DNA from: Methylophilaceae bacterium
GTDB lineage: Bacteria; Pseudomonadota; Gammaproteobacteria; Burkholderiales; Methylophilaceae
Direction of reading: 5' to 3'
DNA: 54,606 bases
Assembly (NCBI GenBank): GCA_026419515.1
Contig: JANZZG010000036.1
Location: 1-54,606, forward strand
Each line of letters begins with the position of its first letter. Within the stretch, counting starts at the first letter, position 1. Shown here piece after piece: positions 47,801-54,606 of the stretch. The position numbers were made by a program, and so were the translations under genes. Under the pieces are notes generated by a model, which saw only the letters and a program-made list of their open reading frames with translations, had not been told where the DNA came from and did not search any database.

Positions 47801-47901
47801 AGTTCACGGAAAGCGAACATGCCAGCGCCGATCAGCAACAAAGTGGCGATGATGACGAGCAAGCGCTGCGTCAGTGCAAACTCGACCAGTTTTTGAAACA
47901 T
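44818..47901 (-). CDS. Heavy-metal RND efflux pump (CzcA/CusA family)
   Basis: A 1027-residue proton-driven inner-membrane pump with the RND layout: a first membrane helix (about 13-30), a large periplasmic loop, five further helices around TM4 carrying AIGMLVDAAVVVVENIEARL, a second periplasmic loop and a final set of helices. The VDAAVVVVEN motif marks the HME-RND subfamily; it resembles the Cu/Ag and related divergent branch more than the Zn/Co/Cd VDGAVV form, but substrate cannot be fixed from this. It is 6 nt after the adaptor gene and overlaps the DUF3240 gene by 4 nt. Confidence 0.93.
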   Translation of the reverse strand: MFQKLVEFALTQRLLVIIATLLLIGAGMFAFRELPIDAFPDVSSTQVKIIIKAPGMTPEEVEARIVTPIELEMLGIPNQRILRAVAKYAIADITLDFVDGTDIYWARQQVSERLANVMKDFPAGVSGGLAPITTPLGEMLMFTIEGDISLAEKRSILDWIIRPQLRALPGVADVNVLGGYVRTFEVVPNLLALKARGLTLADLRRAIEANNRNDGAGRLVDGEETLLVRVEGGIKTLDDLRAILVSRPDSSNTSHPTYVTRVGDVAEVRIGSLTRYGYVTQGGRGEAVEGLVLGLRGANARAVVENVRAKLAEIQSSLPLGVTTKIFYDRGALVDRAIGTVSKALTEAIVLVVVLLLAFLGNLRAAIAVACVLPLAALVTFILMRLFGMSANLMSLGGLAIAIGMLVDAAVVVVENIEARLTDPSGEKLPFLHRIYRAVREVTVPVVSGMAIIVIVFLPLLTLQGLEGKLFIPVALTIIFALSGSLVLSLTVIPVLTSYLLKPSSEHREPWLLRQAMRFYEPVLTWSLANAKKVIAGALGLLVATVVTFAMLGKTFMPTMDEGDILMQLAKLPSIGLEQSRDIDLAVQRALLERVPEIKNVVARTGSDELGLDPMGLNETDSFLVLAPREQWRKPDKEWLTDEIRRVMADFVGIDITFTQPIEMRVSEMLTGTRGDLAVKVFGNDLGELNRLAEKIAALLRTIPGAQDVLTVKNEGVQYYTVEVDRLMAGRFGLSIDDIATALRTQLEGQTLGLVLEGGRRTPLVIRGSDEIRLSPTLFAGIHIALPDGESVPLAAVAQLKRVTGPVKVDHENAARLVVIQANVTGRDLVGFVEEAKAKVASEISLPSGYHIAWGGQFENQQRAAKRLMLVVPIALALIFHILFTTFGSVKQAVMVFVNIPFALIGGVFALFLTGEYLSVPASVGFIALLGIAVLNGLVLIAHFNQLRAQGLPLSRVVVEGAKRRLRPVLMTASIAAFGLVPLIFATGPGSEIQRPLAIVVVGGLVTSTLLTLVILPILYRRWGGEA

Positions 47902-47907
47902 GAGACC

Positions 47908-48987
47908 TTATTTTCCTTCTGCACCGATTCCCAGCCAGGCTGCTTTGATCGCGGATACCCCCTTGGTGGCAATCTTGGCGCCGTCTGGGAGATCGGTTTT
48001 GACACTCACCTCTCCAGCCACCTCTCCCACTACTTCGACCGGAACTGGATCGAATCCACCCTCGACAGCGCGGAATAACCAAGTTCGTCCTTGATGGCGC
48101 ACCAACGCAGCCGCGGGTAGGCGCCACGTCTCCTGGACCGTGGTCCTGCTCGATATCACCTGGGCCTGGACGAATTGAAAAGGCTTGACGCACCCATTCG
48201 GCTTGGCCAGCTCGGCACGAATCAAGCGCGACTGGCTCATCATCCGCATTTGGGGCGCAACCAGTGTCACTCTTGCCGGGTTGGAGCAACCCGGAACCAT
48301 CACCGTATCGCCTGGGACGATGTCCGTGGCCTGCTCTGCACTGGCTTGAATCTCGAGCCATAATGGAGCCAAGCGACCGAGCTTGAAAAGTGGAGTTTGC
48401 GCATCGACCCGCTGTCCCGGCTGCGCCAACGCTTCTAGCACTACGCCGTCAAATGGTGCACGCAGTACGGCTTCCCCGGATGGCGCCGTATCAGAAGAAG
48501 GGGGCGCTATGCCTGCCAAGCGTAAAGACTGGCGTTTTTCTGCCAACAGTGCCGCGGCCTGGCGCTCTGCAGCAATGGTGGCGGATAGTCGCGACTGGGC
48601 GATGATGCCATCGGCGAACAACGCTTCGTCACGACGACGATTTTCTGCTGCCAGTGCTGCTTGTGCTTGAGCATGCAGAAACTCCCGTTGCACCTCGAGA
48701 AAAGATGCGCCCTGCAGTCGCGCCAACACCTGTCCCTTCTTGACGGATTCTCCATAAGCGACACGTACCGTGGATACCAGTGCCGATAGCGGAGCGGTCA
48801 CGACTTCAATCTGGGCGGGAGGAACCGTCACCTGTGCCGGAAGGCGCGCCCCGTTGCCTCCAGCCGCTTTGACTGCTGGCTGGATGACTATCCCCATACG
48901 GGTGAATTGGCTCGGTTGTATCCGAATCTCGGCACCCCATGTCGGTTCAACGAGCCCTAAGAGCAGAAAAATCAGAATGATGCGCAT
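47908..48987 (-). CDS. RND efflux periplasmic adaptor (CzcB/CusB type)
   Basis: Membrane-fusion protein joining the RND pump to the outer-membrane factor. ATG 48987 gives 359 residues: signal peptide MRIILIFLLLGLVEPTWGAE, a lipoyl-like half (ALVSTVRVAYGESVKKGQVL), a hairpin of Ala/Arg/Gln-rich helices (about 105-165) and a second lipoyl half (GVVLEALAQPGQRV), then beta-barrel and membrane-proximal domains. No His/Met-rich metal-binding N-terminus like that of CzcB is evident. It is the first gene of the operon. Confidence 0.88.
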   Translation of the reverse strand: MRIILIFLLLGLVEPTWGAEIRIQPSQFTRMGIVIQPAVKAAGGNGARLPAQVTVPPAQIEVVTAPLSALVSTVRVAYGESVKKGQVLARLQGASFLEVQREFLHAQAQAALAAENRRRDEALFADGIIAQSRLSATIAAERQAAALLAEKRQSLRLAGIAPPSSDTAPSGEAVLRAPFDGVVLEALAQPGQRVDAQTPLFKLGRLAPLWLEIQASAEQATDIVPGDTVMVPGCSNPARVTLVAPQMRMMSQSRLIRAELAKPNGCVKPFQFVQAQVISSRTTVQETWRLPAAALVRHQGRTWLFRAVEGGFDPVPVEVVGEVAGEVSVKTDLPDGAKIATKGVSAIKAAWLGIGAEGK

Positions 48988-49289
48988 AATATTCAACTGG
49001 TGCGTGAAGTCCAAGTATCCAAAATCTCCGCGGACTTAAGATGCGTAAAGGCTAAAGGAGAAAACTTAAGACATGCTTAAAAAAGTGTATCGCCATCTTG
49101 CGCTTCGTCAGTAAAGATGGGAGAAGCTCCTCATCGCTCGCCTCATTATACGTATTAGTGCAGAATTTCTGGTTTCACTGGACATTCTTTATGGCTTGCC
49201 GTGTGAATAGCCGAAAACGACGAAGCCCAACCCTTCCCGTATTTTTCGTGCAAAATAACACGTGTGTAATTACGGCGTGCCACGACCTC
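48988..49289. other. Divergent intergenic region between metal efflux and hyp operons
   Basis: About 300 nt without a supported CDS. It contains ACTTAAGA twice, exactly 30 bp apart (49034-49041 and 49064-49071), with GCTTAAAA close by (49075-49082), and a minus-strand TATAAT at 49145-49150 that could be the -10 of the efflux promoter, without a good -35. An ORF in frame with hypA that opens at 49098 is not thought real. This is also where base composition changes to the higher GC of the hyp genes. Confidence 0.5.
49034..49071. promoter_or_regulatory. Candidate direct-repeat operator upstream of the metal efflux operon
   Basis: Two ACTTAAGA copies with the same phase (30 bp, about three helical turns) 47-84 nt before the adaptor ATG. 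Placement fits binding by a two-component or other activator of the metal operon, but no regulator gene is next to it, so this is a hypothesis. Confidence 0.3.
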
Positions 49290-49631
49290 ATGCACGAATT
49301 GTCACTCGCGGAACACGTCCTGCAGCTGATGGAAGAGGCCGCCGCCCGTCAGGGCTTCAGCCGGGTGCGCGGGGTATGGCTGGAAATCGGCCAGCTGGCA
49401 GCGGTTGAGGTCGAGGCATTGCGCTTCGCGTTCGAGTCGGTGGCGCGCGGCAGTCTGGCGGACGGCGCTGCGCTGCATGTCATCGAGCTGCCAGGGCAGG
49501 GCTGGTGCGCCCGATGTGCCGCCACGGTGCACGTCGGGGAGCAACCCGCCGCATGTCCGCGCTGCGGCAGCCCGGGCGTGCAGATCCTCGGCGGTACCGA
49601 GATGCGGGTGAAAGAGCTGGAAGTGGAATAG
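49290..49631 (+). CDS. hypA: Hydrogenase nickel incorporation protein HypA
   Basis: Zinc and nickel metallochaperone, 113 residues. MHELSLAEHV gives the nickel-binding His2, and the zinc site is C73-x2-C76 and C89-x2-C92. It delivers Ni with HypB to the hydrogenase large subunit. ATG 49290 is chosen for the invariant MHEL start although no good Shine-Dalgarno is visible. First gene of hypABFCDE-hupE. Confidence 0.95.
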   Translation: MHELSLAEHVLQLMEEAAARQGFSRVRGVWLEIGQLAAVEVEALRFAFESVARGSLADGAALHVIELPGQGWCARCAATVHVGEQPAACPRCGSPGVQILGGTEMRVKELEVE

Positions 49632-49640
49632 GAGAGTCCC

Positions 49641-50525
49641 ATGTGTACGACTTGCGGCTGCGGCCAAGGCGAGACCAGGATCGAAGGGCGGAGGCTGACG
49701 GAACCTGTGCATGCCGGCGCAGGTGGCAGGATTTACCGGCACGTCCATGCGCATGACGAGAGCCATGATGCTGCGCATCCGCACCATCCGTTGCAATTTC
49801 ATGCGCACGGCATGCCGCAGGGGCGCCGGGTGAAAATCGAACAGGACATCCTGGCCCGCAACAACGGCTACGCCGCGGCCAACCGCAGCCTCCTCGAGCG
49901 GCGCGGCATCCTGGCGCTGAATCTGGTGTCCAGTCCGGGCTCCGGCAAGACGACGCTGCTGGTGAATACCATAGCCGCGCTCCAGGGAAGGGTGCCACTG
50001 GCCGTGATCGAGGGCGACCAGCAAACTGCCCACGACGCGGAACGTATCCGTGCAGCCGGCGCTCCCGCCGTCCAGATCAACACCGGCAAGGGATGCCACC
50101 TCGATGCGCACATGGTCGGCCATGCCCTGGATCGGCTGGAGCTCATGCCTGGCTCTGTCCTGTTCATCGAAAACGTTGGCAATCTGGTTTGCCCGGCGGC
50201 CTTTGATCTGGGGGAGGCGGCCAAGGTGGTCATCCTGTCGGTGACGGAAGGCGAGGACAAGCCGCTCAAATATCCCGACATGTTCCGCGCTGCGCGCCTG
50301 ATGCTGCTCAACAAGTGCGACCTGCTTCCTTACGTGCAGTTCGATGTGGAACGCGCGGCCGAACATGCGCGCCGGATCAATCCAGCCATCGAAATCATCC
50401 GCGTTTCCGCAACCAGCGGCGCGGGCATGGAAGATTGGCTGGCATGGCTGGCGCGCGAACGCACGGCCGTCGTGCGGGATCCCCCGCCCGAACGGGAAGC
50501 GGTCCCGTCGGGCGTGCAAGGCTGA
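49641..50525 (+). CDS. hypB: Hydrogenase nickel incorporation GTPase HypB
   Basis: GTPase that loads nickel. The 294 residues begin with the high-affinity metal motif MCTTCGCG (C2, C5, C7), then a His-rich region ([17 protein letters not shown], about 33-49) that can store Ni, the P-loop SSPGSGKTT (97-105), the switch [13 protein letters not shown] and NKCDLLPY for guanine binding. All family elements are intact. It lies 9 nt after hypA and 2 nt before the hypF-like gene. Confidence 0.96.
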   Translation: MCTTCGCGQGETRIEGRRLTEPVHAGAGGRIYRHVHAHDESHDAAHPHHPLQFHAHGMPQGRRVKIEQDILARNNGYAAANRSLLERRGILALNLVSSPGSGKTTLLVNTIAALQGRVPLAVIEGDQQTAHDAERIRAAGAPAVQINTGKGCHLDAHMVGHALDRLELMPGSVLFIENVGNLVCPAAFDLGEAAKVVILSVTEGEDKPLKYPDMFRAARLMLLNKCDLLPYVQFDVERAAEHARRINPAIEIIRVSATSGAGMEDWLAWLARERTAVVRDPPPEREAVPSGVQG

Positions 50526-50527
50526 AC

Positions 50528-51673
50528 ATGGGAACACTGGCAGCCGTGCACGTCGGTTTAGCCGCGGACTTCATCGCGACCACGTTGCCCATGCCGGCGG
50601 CGCGACGGCCGGTGCTGGCCGTAGGGGCATGGCTCAAGAATACGCTCTGCCTGGCTGAACGGGGACGAGCCCACGTCAGCCCTTTCTTGGGCGATCTCGA
50701 CACGGCGGATGCCTGCCGCGCCCACGCACAGACCGCCCATGCACTGCTCGACTGGCTGGGTGCCAGGCCGGATTGCATCGCCCATGACTTGCATCCCGAT
50801 TTTTATTCCACTCGTCTTGCCACGACGCTGGCCGAACGACTGCAAATCCCTCTGCTGGCCGTCCAGCATCACCACGCACACATCGCCGCGGTCGCGGCTG
50901 AAAATGCGGTGCGTGAACCCATCATCGGTCTGGCGCTGGATGGAGTCGGCCTGGGCACGGATGGGATGGCCTGGGGCGGGGAACTGCTCCTCGTACATGG
51001 CGCGCAAATGCGCCGGCTCGGTCACTTTCATCCGCTTCCCATGCCGGGCGGGGATCGCGCCGCACGCGAACCGTGGCGCATGGCGGCGGCGGCCCTGCAC
51101 ACCATCGGACGCGGCGGCGAAATCGAACGGCGCTTTGCCGCCCAGCCTGCTGCACCCACCGTGGCCAGGATGCTGAAGCGCAGCTTCAACTGCCCGCCGA
51201 CCACCAGCGCGGGGAGATTGTTCGATGCCGCTTCCGGTCTGCTGGGGTTATGCCACACCATGAGCCAGGAAGCGCAGGCGGCATGCCTGCTACAACAGCA
51301 GGCACAGACCTTTGGCGAAGCTGCGCCCCTGCATGATGGCTACCGGATCGGCAGCGACGGCAGCCTCGATTTTCGCCCTTTGCTGGCGTTTCTGGCCGAC
51401 TGTCACGATGCCGCTCATGGCGCGGCAGTATTCCACGCCACGCTGGCAGCCGGCCTGGCGTCCTGGGCGGCTGCGGCAGCCCGGGGGCAGGGCGCCGCCA
51501 CGGTGGCGCTGGGTGGCGGCTGTTTTTTCAACGCGGTGCTCGTGCGCCAGTTGGACTTGGCGCTGGTCCGGCATGGCCTGAAAGTGTTGCGACCGCGCAT
51601 CCTGCCGCCCGGAGATGCGGCTATTTCCCTGGGGCAGGCCTGGGTGGCCCTGCACTTCATGCAAGGAAACTGA
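50528..51673 (+). CDS. hypF: HypF carbamoyltransferase, short form lacking N-terminal domains
   Basis: Makes the thiocarbamate on HypE for the CN ligands of NiFe hydrogenase. ATG 50528 gives only 381 residues, equal to the C-terminal Kae1-like half of the normal about 750-residue HypF: LAVGAWLKNTLCL, VQHHHAHIAAVAAEN (HHHAH at 114-118), LALDGVGLGTDGMAWGGE and GGGCFFNAVLVRQL. The acylphosphatase, zinc-finger and YrdC-like domains are missing, and nothing upstream in another frame supplies them. Ralstonia eutropha HypF1 is a known short relative, which suggests this is functional, not broken. It follows hypB by 2 nt. Confidence 0.88.
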   Translation: MGTLAAVHVGLAADFIATTLPMPAARRPVLAVGAWLKNTLCLAERGRAHVSPFLGDLDTADACRAHAQTAHALLDWLGARPDCIAHDLHPDFYSTRLATTLAERLQIPLLAVQHHHAHIAAVAAENAVREPIIGLALDGVGLGTDGMAWGGELLLVHGAQMRRLGHFHPLPMPGGDRAAREPWRMAAAALHTIGRGGEIERRFAAQPAAPTVARMLKRSFNCPPTTSAGRLFDAASGLLGLCHTMSQEAQAACLLQQQAQTFGEAAPLHDGYRIGSDGSLDFRPLLAFLADCHDAAHGAAVFHATLAAGLASWAAAAARGQGAATVALGGGCFFNAVLVRQLDLALVRHGLKVLRPRILPPGDAAISLGQAWVALHFMQGN

Positions 51674-51676
51674 CCC

Positions 51677-51910
51677 GTGTGTCTTGCCGTTCCCGCCCGT
51701 ATCGAAGCGCTGACCGCGACCGGCCATGCCATCGTCGATCTGGATGGCATGCGCAGAGAAGTCTCCCTGGCGCTGGTGGACGATGTCAGGGTGGGCGACT
51801 ATGTCATCGTGCATGTGGGCTATGCACTGCAAAAGCTGGACGAAGAGGAGGCCTTCCGCACCCTCCGGACATTCGCCGAACTGGGCGCACTGCGGGGCGC
51901 CGAGGGATGA
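51677..51910 (+). CDS. hypC: Hydrogenase assembly chaperone HypC
   Basis: Small chaperone of 77 residues that carries the Fe(CN)2CO group with HypD. It starts with GTG at 51677, giving MCLAVPARIEAL with the essential Cys2 just after the start. GDYVIVHVGYALQKLDEEEA is also typical. The last base pair overlaps hypD (TGA inside ATGA), so the two are coupled. Confidence 0.96.
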   Translation: MCLAVPARIEALTATGHAIVDLDGMRREVSLALVDDVRVGDYVIVHVGYALQKLDEEEAFRTLRTFAELGALRGAEG

Positions 51911-53034
51911 AATTCGTCGATGAGTTCCGCGACGGCCAGCTGGCCCAGGCCATCGCCGCTCACATCGCGCGTGAGGCCCGGCCAGAACGCCGCTACCGCC
52001 TGATGGAGTTCTGCGGTGGCCATACCCATGCCATTTCGCGTTACGGTCTGGCCGACCTGCTGCCAACCAACGTGCGCATGATCCACGGGCCGGGCTGCCC
52101 GGTGTGCGTGCTGCCCATCGGGCGCATCGACCAGGCCATCCATCTGGCCCGCGAACAGGGGGTGATACTCTGCACTTATGGCGATGCCATGCGCATCCCG
52201 GCCTCGGGTGGTGCGTCGTTGCTCAGAGCCAGGACGCAAGGCGCGAACGTGCGCATGGTGTACTCGATCGAGGATGCGTTGAAAATCGCCCGCGACCATC
52301 CACAGCAGGAAGTGGTGTTTCTGGCCATCGGTTTCGAAACCACCACGCCACCGACTGCTGCGGCCATCCTGCAGGCGGCAGCGGAAGGGCTGGACAATTT
52401 CAGCATACTGTGCAACCACGTACTGACACCTGCCGCCATGCATGCCATCCTGGCAGCGGAGGGGGGCGTGTCCCTGGATGGCTTCGTCGGCCCGGCGCAC
52501 GTTTCCACCGTGATCGGCAGCCAGCCCTATGAAGTGTTCGCCAAGGATTACCGCAAGCCCGTGGTGATCGCCGGCTTCGAGCCGCTGGACGTGATGCAGG
52601 CCATCCTGATGCTGATCCGGCAGGTGAATGAGGGTCGCGCCGCAGTGGAAAATGAATTCACGCGCGCCGTGACGAAAGTCGGCAACCCCAAGGCTCAGGC
52701 GCTGGTGGATGCGGTGTTCGAGCCCAGGGATGTCTTCGAATGGCGGGGGCTGGGCATCTTGCCACGCAGCGCACTCAAGCTGCGGACGCAGTATGCAGCC
52801 TTCGATGCCGAACTGAAATTCGGCGTTGGCTATCAAGCGGTGCCTGACCACAAGGGCTGCGAATGTGCCGCCATCCTGCGCGGAGAAAAGCACCCGCAGG
52901 ATTGCAAGATTTTCGGCACTGCATGTACCCCTGACACCCCAGTAGGCGCCTGCATGGTGTCTTCGGAAGGCGCATGCGCAGCCCATTACAGCTATGGACG
53001 CTTCCGCACAAGCCGGGGGGGGGAGGCGGCATGA
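51907..53034 (+). CDS. hypD: Hydrogenase formation protein HypD
   Basis: Scaffold for assembling Fe(CN)2CO with HypC; iron-sulfur protein. The 375-residue product from ATG 51907 has C36 in MEFCGGHTHAI, C64 and C67 in GPGCPVCVLP, GFETTTPPTA, and C-terminal Cys-rich sequences (GCECAAIL, DCKIFGTACTP, GACMVSSEGAC) that bind the [4Fe-4S] cluster. Its open frame starts further upstream inside hypC, but ATG 51907 matches the family. Confidence 0.96.
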   Translation: MKFVDEFRDGQLAQAIAAHIAREARPERRYRLMEFCGGHTHAISRYGLADLLPTNVRMIHGPGCPVCVLPIGRIDQAIHLAREQGVILCTYGDAMRIPASGGASLLRARTQGANVRMVYSIEDALKIARDHPQQEVVFLAIGFETTTPPTAAAILQAAAEGLDNFSILCNHVLTPAAMHAILAAEGGVSLDGFVGPAHVSTVIGSQPYEVFAKDYRKPVVIAGFEPLDVMQAILMLIRQVNEGRAAVENEFTRAVTKVGNPKAQALVDAVFEPRDVFEWRGLGILPRSALKLRTQYAAFDAELKFGVGYQAVPDHKGCECAAILRGEKHPQDCKIFGTACTPDTPVGACMVSSEGACAAHYSYGRFRTSRGGEAA

Positions 53035-54071
53035 AGCCGGGCTACGGCCGCCCGCTCGACATCAGGCATGGCCGCATCGACATGAGCCACGGCGGAGGCG
53101 GCCGTGCCATGGCGCAGCTGATCGAACAATTATTCATGGCCGAGCTGGACAACCCCTATCTGGCACAGGGCAGCGACGGCGCGCTGTTGCCCGAGGTGGC
53201 CGGCCGACTGGTCGTGGCGACCGATAGCCATGTGGTGTCGCCGCTGTTTTTCCCGGGGGGCGACATCGGCTGTCTGGCGGTGCATGGCACGCTCAACGAT
53301 GTGGCCATGATGGGGGCGCGACCCCTCTATCTCACGGCCGCTTTCATCCTGGAGGAAGGATTTCCGCTATCCGACCTGCAGCGCATCGTATCCAGCATGG
53401 CACGCGCCTCCCGTGAAACCGGTGTGCCGGTGGTTGCCGGCGACACCAAGGTGGTGGAGCGGGGCAAGGGGGATGGTGTATTCATTTCGACCACCGGCGT
53501 GGGCGTGGTCGCAGAGGGGGTGACTCTGTCGGGCCACACGGCACGCCCGGGGGATAAAATCCTGCTTTCCGGTACCATAGGCGATCATGGCATGGCCATC
53601 CTTTCGCAGCGGGAGGGGCTGAGTTTCGATGCGCCCATCGTTTCGGACACGGCCGCCCTCCATGAGCTGGTGGCCACCATGCTCGGCACGGGAGCCCAGA
53701 TCAGGGTGCTGCGCGATCCCACGCGCGGAGGCCTGGCGACGGCATTGAATGAAATCGCCTCGCAGTCGGGGGTCGGCATGCTGCTGGAGGAAGCCGCAAT
53801 CCCCGTCAGCGCAGCCGTGAGTGCGGCGTGTGAGTTTCTTGGCCTGGACCCGCTGTATGTCGCCAACGAGGGCAAGCTGATCGCCATCTGTGCCGCCGGG
53901 CACGCCGACCGCCTGCTGGATGCGATGCGGGCACACCCCTTGGGGCAGGCTGCCGCCATCATAGGCGAGGTGGTGGAAGACGATCACGCGTTTGTCCAGA
54001 TGAAAACCCGGCTCGGCGGATACCGCATGGTGGACTGGCTGGCTGGTGAACAACTGCCAAGAATTTGTTGA
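53031..54071 (+). CDS. hypE: Hydrogenase maturation protein HypE
   Basis: ATP-dependent dehydratase that converts the carbamoylated C-terminal Cys to thiocyanate. The 346 residues have HGGGGRAMAQLIEQLF, ATDSHVVSPLFFPGGDIG, DTKVVERGKGDGVFI, RDPTRGGLATALNEIA and end with PRIC, the Cys that is modified by HypF. The ATG overlaps the hypD stop by 4 nt. A G-run precedes the start. Confidence 0.97.
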   Translation: MKPGYGRPLDIRHGRIDMSHGGGGRAMAQLIEQLFMAELDNPYLAQGSDGALLPEVAGRLVVATDSHVVSPLFFPGGDIGCLAVHGTLNDVAMMGARPLYLTAAFILEEGFPLSDLQRIVSSMARASRETGVPVVAGDTKVVERGKGDGVFISTTGVGVVAEGVTLSGHTARPGDKILLSGTIGDHGMAILSQREGLSFDAPIVSDTAALHELVATMLGTGAQIRVLRDPTRGGLATALNEIASQSGVGMLLEEAAIPVSAAVSAACEFLGLDPLYVANEGKLIAICAAGHADRLLDAMRAHPLGQAAAIIGEVVEDDHAFVQMKTRLGGYRMVDWLAGEQLPRIC

Positions 54072-54088
54072 TGGAATGGAGAGATGAC

Positions 54089-54606
54089 ATGAAACGACTG
54101 ACGGATGCGTCGCTGAAGCTGATTCCCGGCCTGTTGGGGATGTTGCTGCCGACTGCTGCTTTTGCCCATGCGGGCACGGGGATGGGCTCCGGCCTGGGCG
54201 AAGGTTTCATTCACCCGTTCGGCGGCCCGGATCACCTGCTTGCCATGGTGGCCGTCGGCATGTGGGCAGCCCAGCTCGGCGGGCGTGCCGTCTGGCTGAT
54301 ACCAGCCGGTTTCGTTGGCATGATGGCGGCCGGCGGCCTGCTCGGCATGGCGGGCATCGATCTGCCATACGTCGAGCATGGGATCGCAGCCTCGGTACTG
54401 ATTCTGGGGCTGCTGATCGCGGGCTCCGTCAGGCTTGCCGCCCAGTGGGGATGCTTGCTCGTCGGAGCGTGCGCGGTTTTTCATGGATACGCCCATGGAG
54501 TGGAAATGCCCGTCACGGCCGGCGCCGTTGCCTACGGCACCGGATTCATTTTGGCGACCATTGCGTTACACGGCCTCGGCATTGCTCTGGCGTCCTTGGG
54601 AATTAC
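54089..54606 (+). CDS. hupE: HupE/UreJ family nickel transporter (partial at window end)
   Basis: Membrane protein proposed to import nickel for hydrogenase. From ATG 54089 the frame is open to the end of the window (172 codons). A signal-like segment ends at AFAHAG, followed by the conserved HPFGGPDHLLAMVAVGMWAA, with the metal-binding His and Asp, and several hydrophobic segments. It is 17 nt after hypE, in keeping with hyp-hup operons. The C-terminus lies outside the window. Confidence 0.9.
   Translation, partial: MKRLTDASLKLIPGLLGMLLPTAAFAHAGTGMGSGLGEGFIHPFGGPDHLLAMVAVGMWAAQLGGRAVWLIPAGFVGMMAAGGLLGMAGIDLPYVEHGIAASVLILGLLIAGSVRLAAQWGCLLVGACAVFHGYAHGVEMPVTAGAVAYGTGFILATIALHGLGIALASLGI

Noticed and set aside
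49098-49289. N-terminal extension of HypA from 49098
   Set aside because: It would put 64 unrelated residues before the invariant MHEL start that binds nickel.
49302-50537. 411-codon open frame antisense to hypA and hypB
   Set aside because: High-GC shadow of real genes; no family resemblance.
50528-51673. TsaD/Kae1 tRNA modification enzyme
   Set aside because: Although the fold is shared, LAVGAWLKNTLCL and DGVGLGTDGMAWGGE are HypF-specific and the gene is inside a hyp operon.
51820-52986. 388-codon open frame antisense to hypD
   Set aside because: Same reason: antisense shadow in GC-rich sequence, overlapping conserved HypD motifs.

Overview
The window looks like a chromosomal segment from a betaproteobacterium, probably a Nitrosomonadales-type chemolithotroph or facultative autotroph. 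This is an inference from gene content and order: a yceD-rpmF-plsX-fabHDG-acpP-fabF-pabC-mltG-tmk-holB-pilZ-tatD run, ffs next to dnaX-ybaB-recR, a two-subunit pyruvate carboxylase, a glycogen cluster with tandem GH57 enzymes, and a hypABFCDE hydrogenase-maturation operon with a short HypF. No rRNA, tRNA, IS element, phage gene or CRISPR array was seen.

Layout. (1) 1-6070, minus strand: a chemosensory operon read as STAS protein, ligand-domain-free MCP, CheY, CheA, CheW and an Aer-like PAS receptor cut by the window edge. (2) 6133-6915, minus: fabI. (3) 7112-11738, minus: three genes joined by 4-nt overlaps (Hpt/pseudo-receiver protein, REC-PAS histidine kinase, REC-HD-GYP protein), which together look like a complete phosphorelay ending in c-di-GMP hydrolysis. 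(4) 12060-14711, minus: 4.5S RNA, dnaX, ybaB, recR. (5) 14998-17051, plus: a six-TM class III adenylyl cyclase translationally coupled to rpiA. (6) 17111-20997, minus: pyruvate carboxylase A and B, then a YceF-type Maf protein. (7) 21046-33088, plus: the long lipid/cell-envelope/replication operon described above, ending with a PhnP-like hydrolase and a small exported BamE-like protein. (8) 33130-43260: glucan metabolism, with pgi and glgB on minus and, divergently, glgC, two GH57 enzymes and a ROK glucokinase on plus. (9) 43269-48987, minus: a heavy-metal RND efflux operon (adaptor, pump, DUF3240 protein, outer-membrane factor). (10) 49290-54606, plus: hypA-hypB-hypF(short)-hypC-hypD-hypE-hupE, visibly richer in GC than the rest.

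How parts work together. FabD, FabH, FabG, FabF, AcpP, PlsX and the distant FabI supply most of type II fatty-acid synthesis and feed acyl-phosphate to phospholipid synthesis. GlgC makes ADP-glucose and GlgB branches glucan; the GH57 enzymes process it, the ROK kinase phosphorylates free glucose and Pgi returns it to glycolysis. A glycogen synthase is not in the window. The Hyp proteins build the NiFe(CN)2CO centre of a hydrogenase that must be encoded elsewhere, and HupE probably brings in nickel.

Most unusual points: a dispersed intergenic repeat in three copies that abuts gene ends, four GYGFF repeats in the CheA linker, a HypF reduced to its carbamoyltransferase half, a pseudo-receiver fused to an Hpt domain, and a perfect palindrome in place of a Shine-Dalgarno sequence before the glucokinase.
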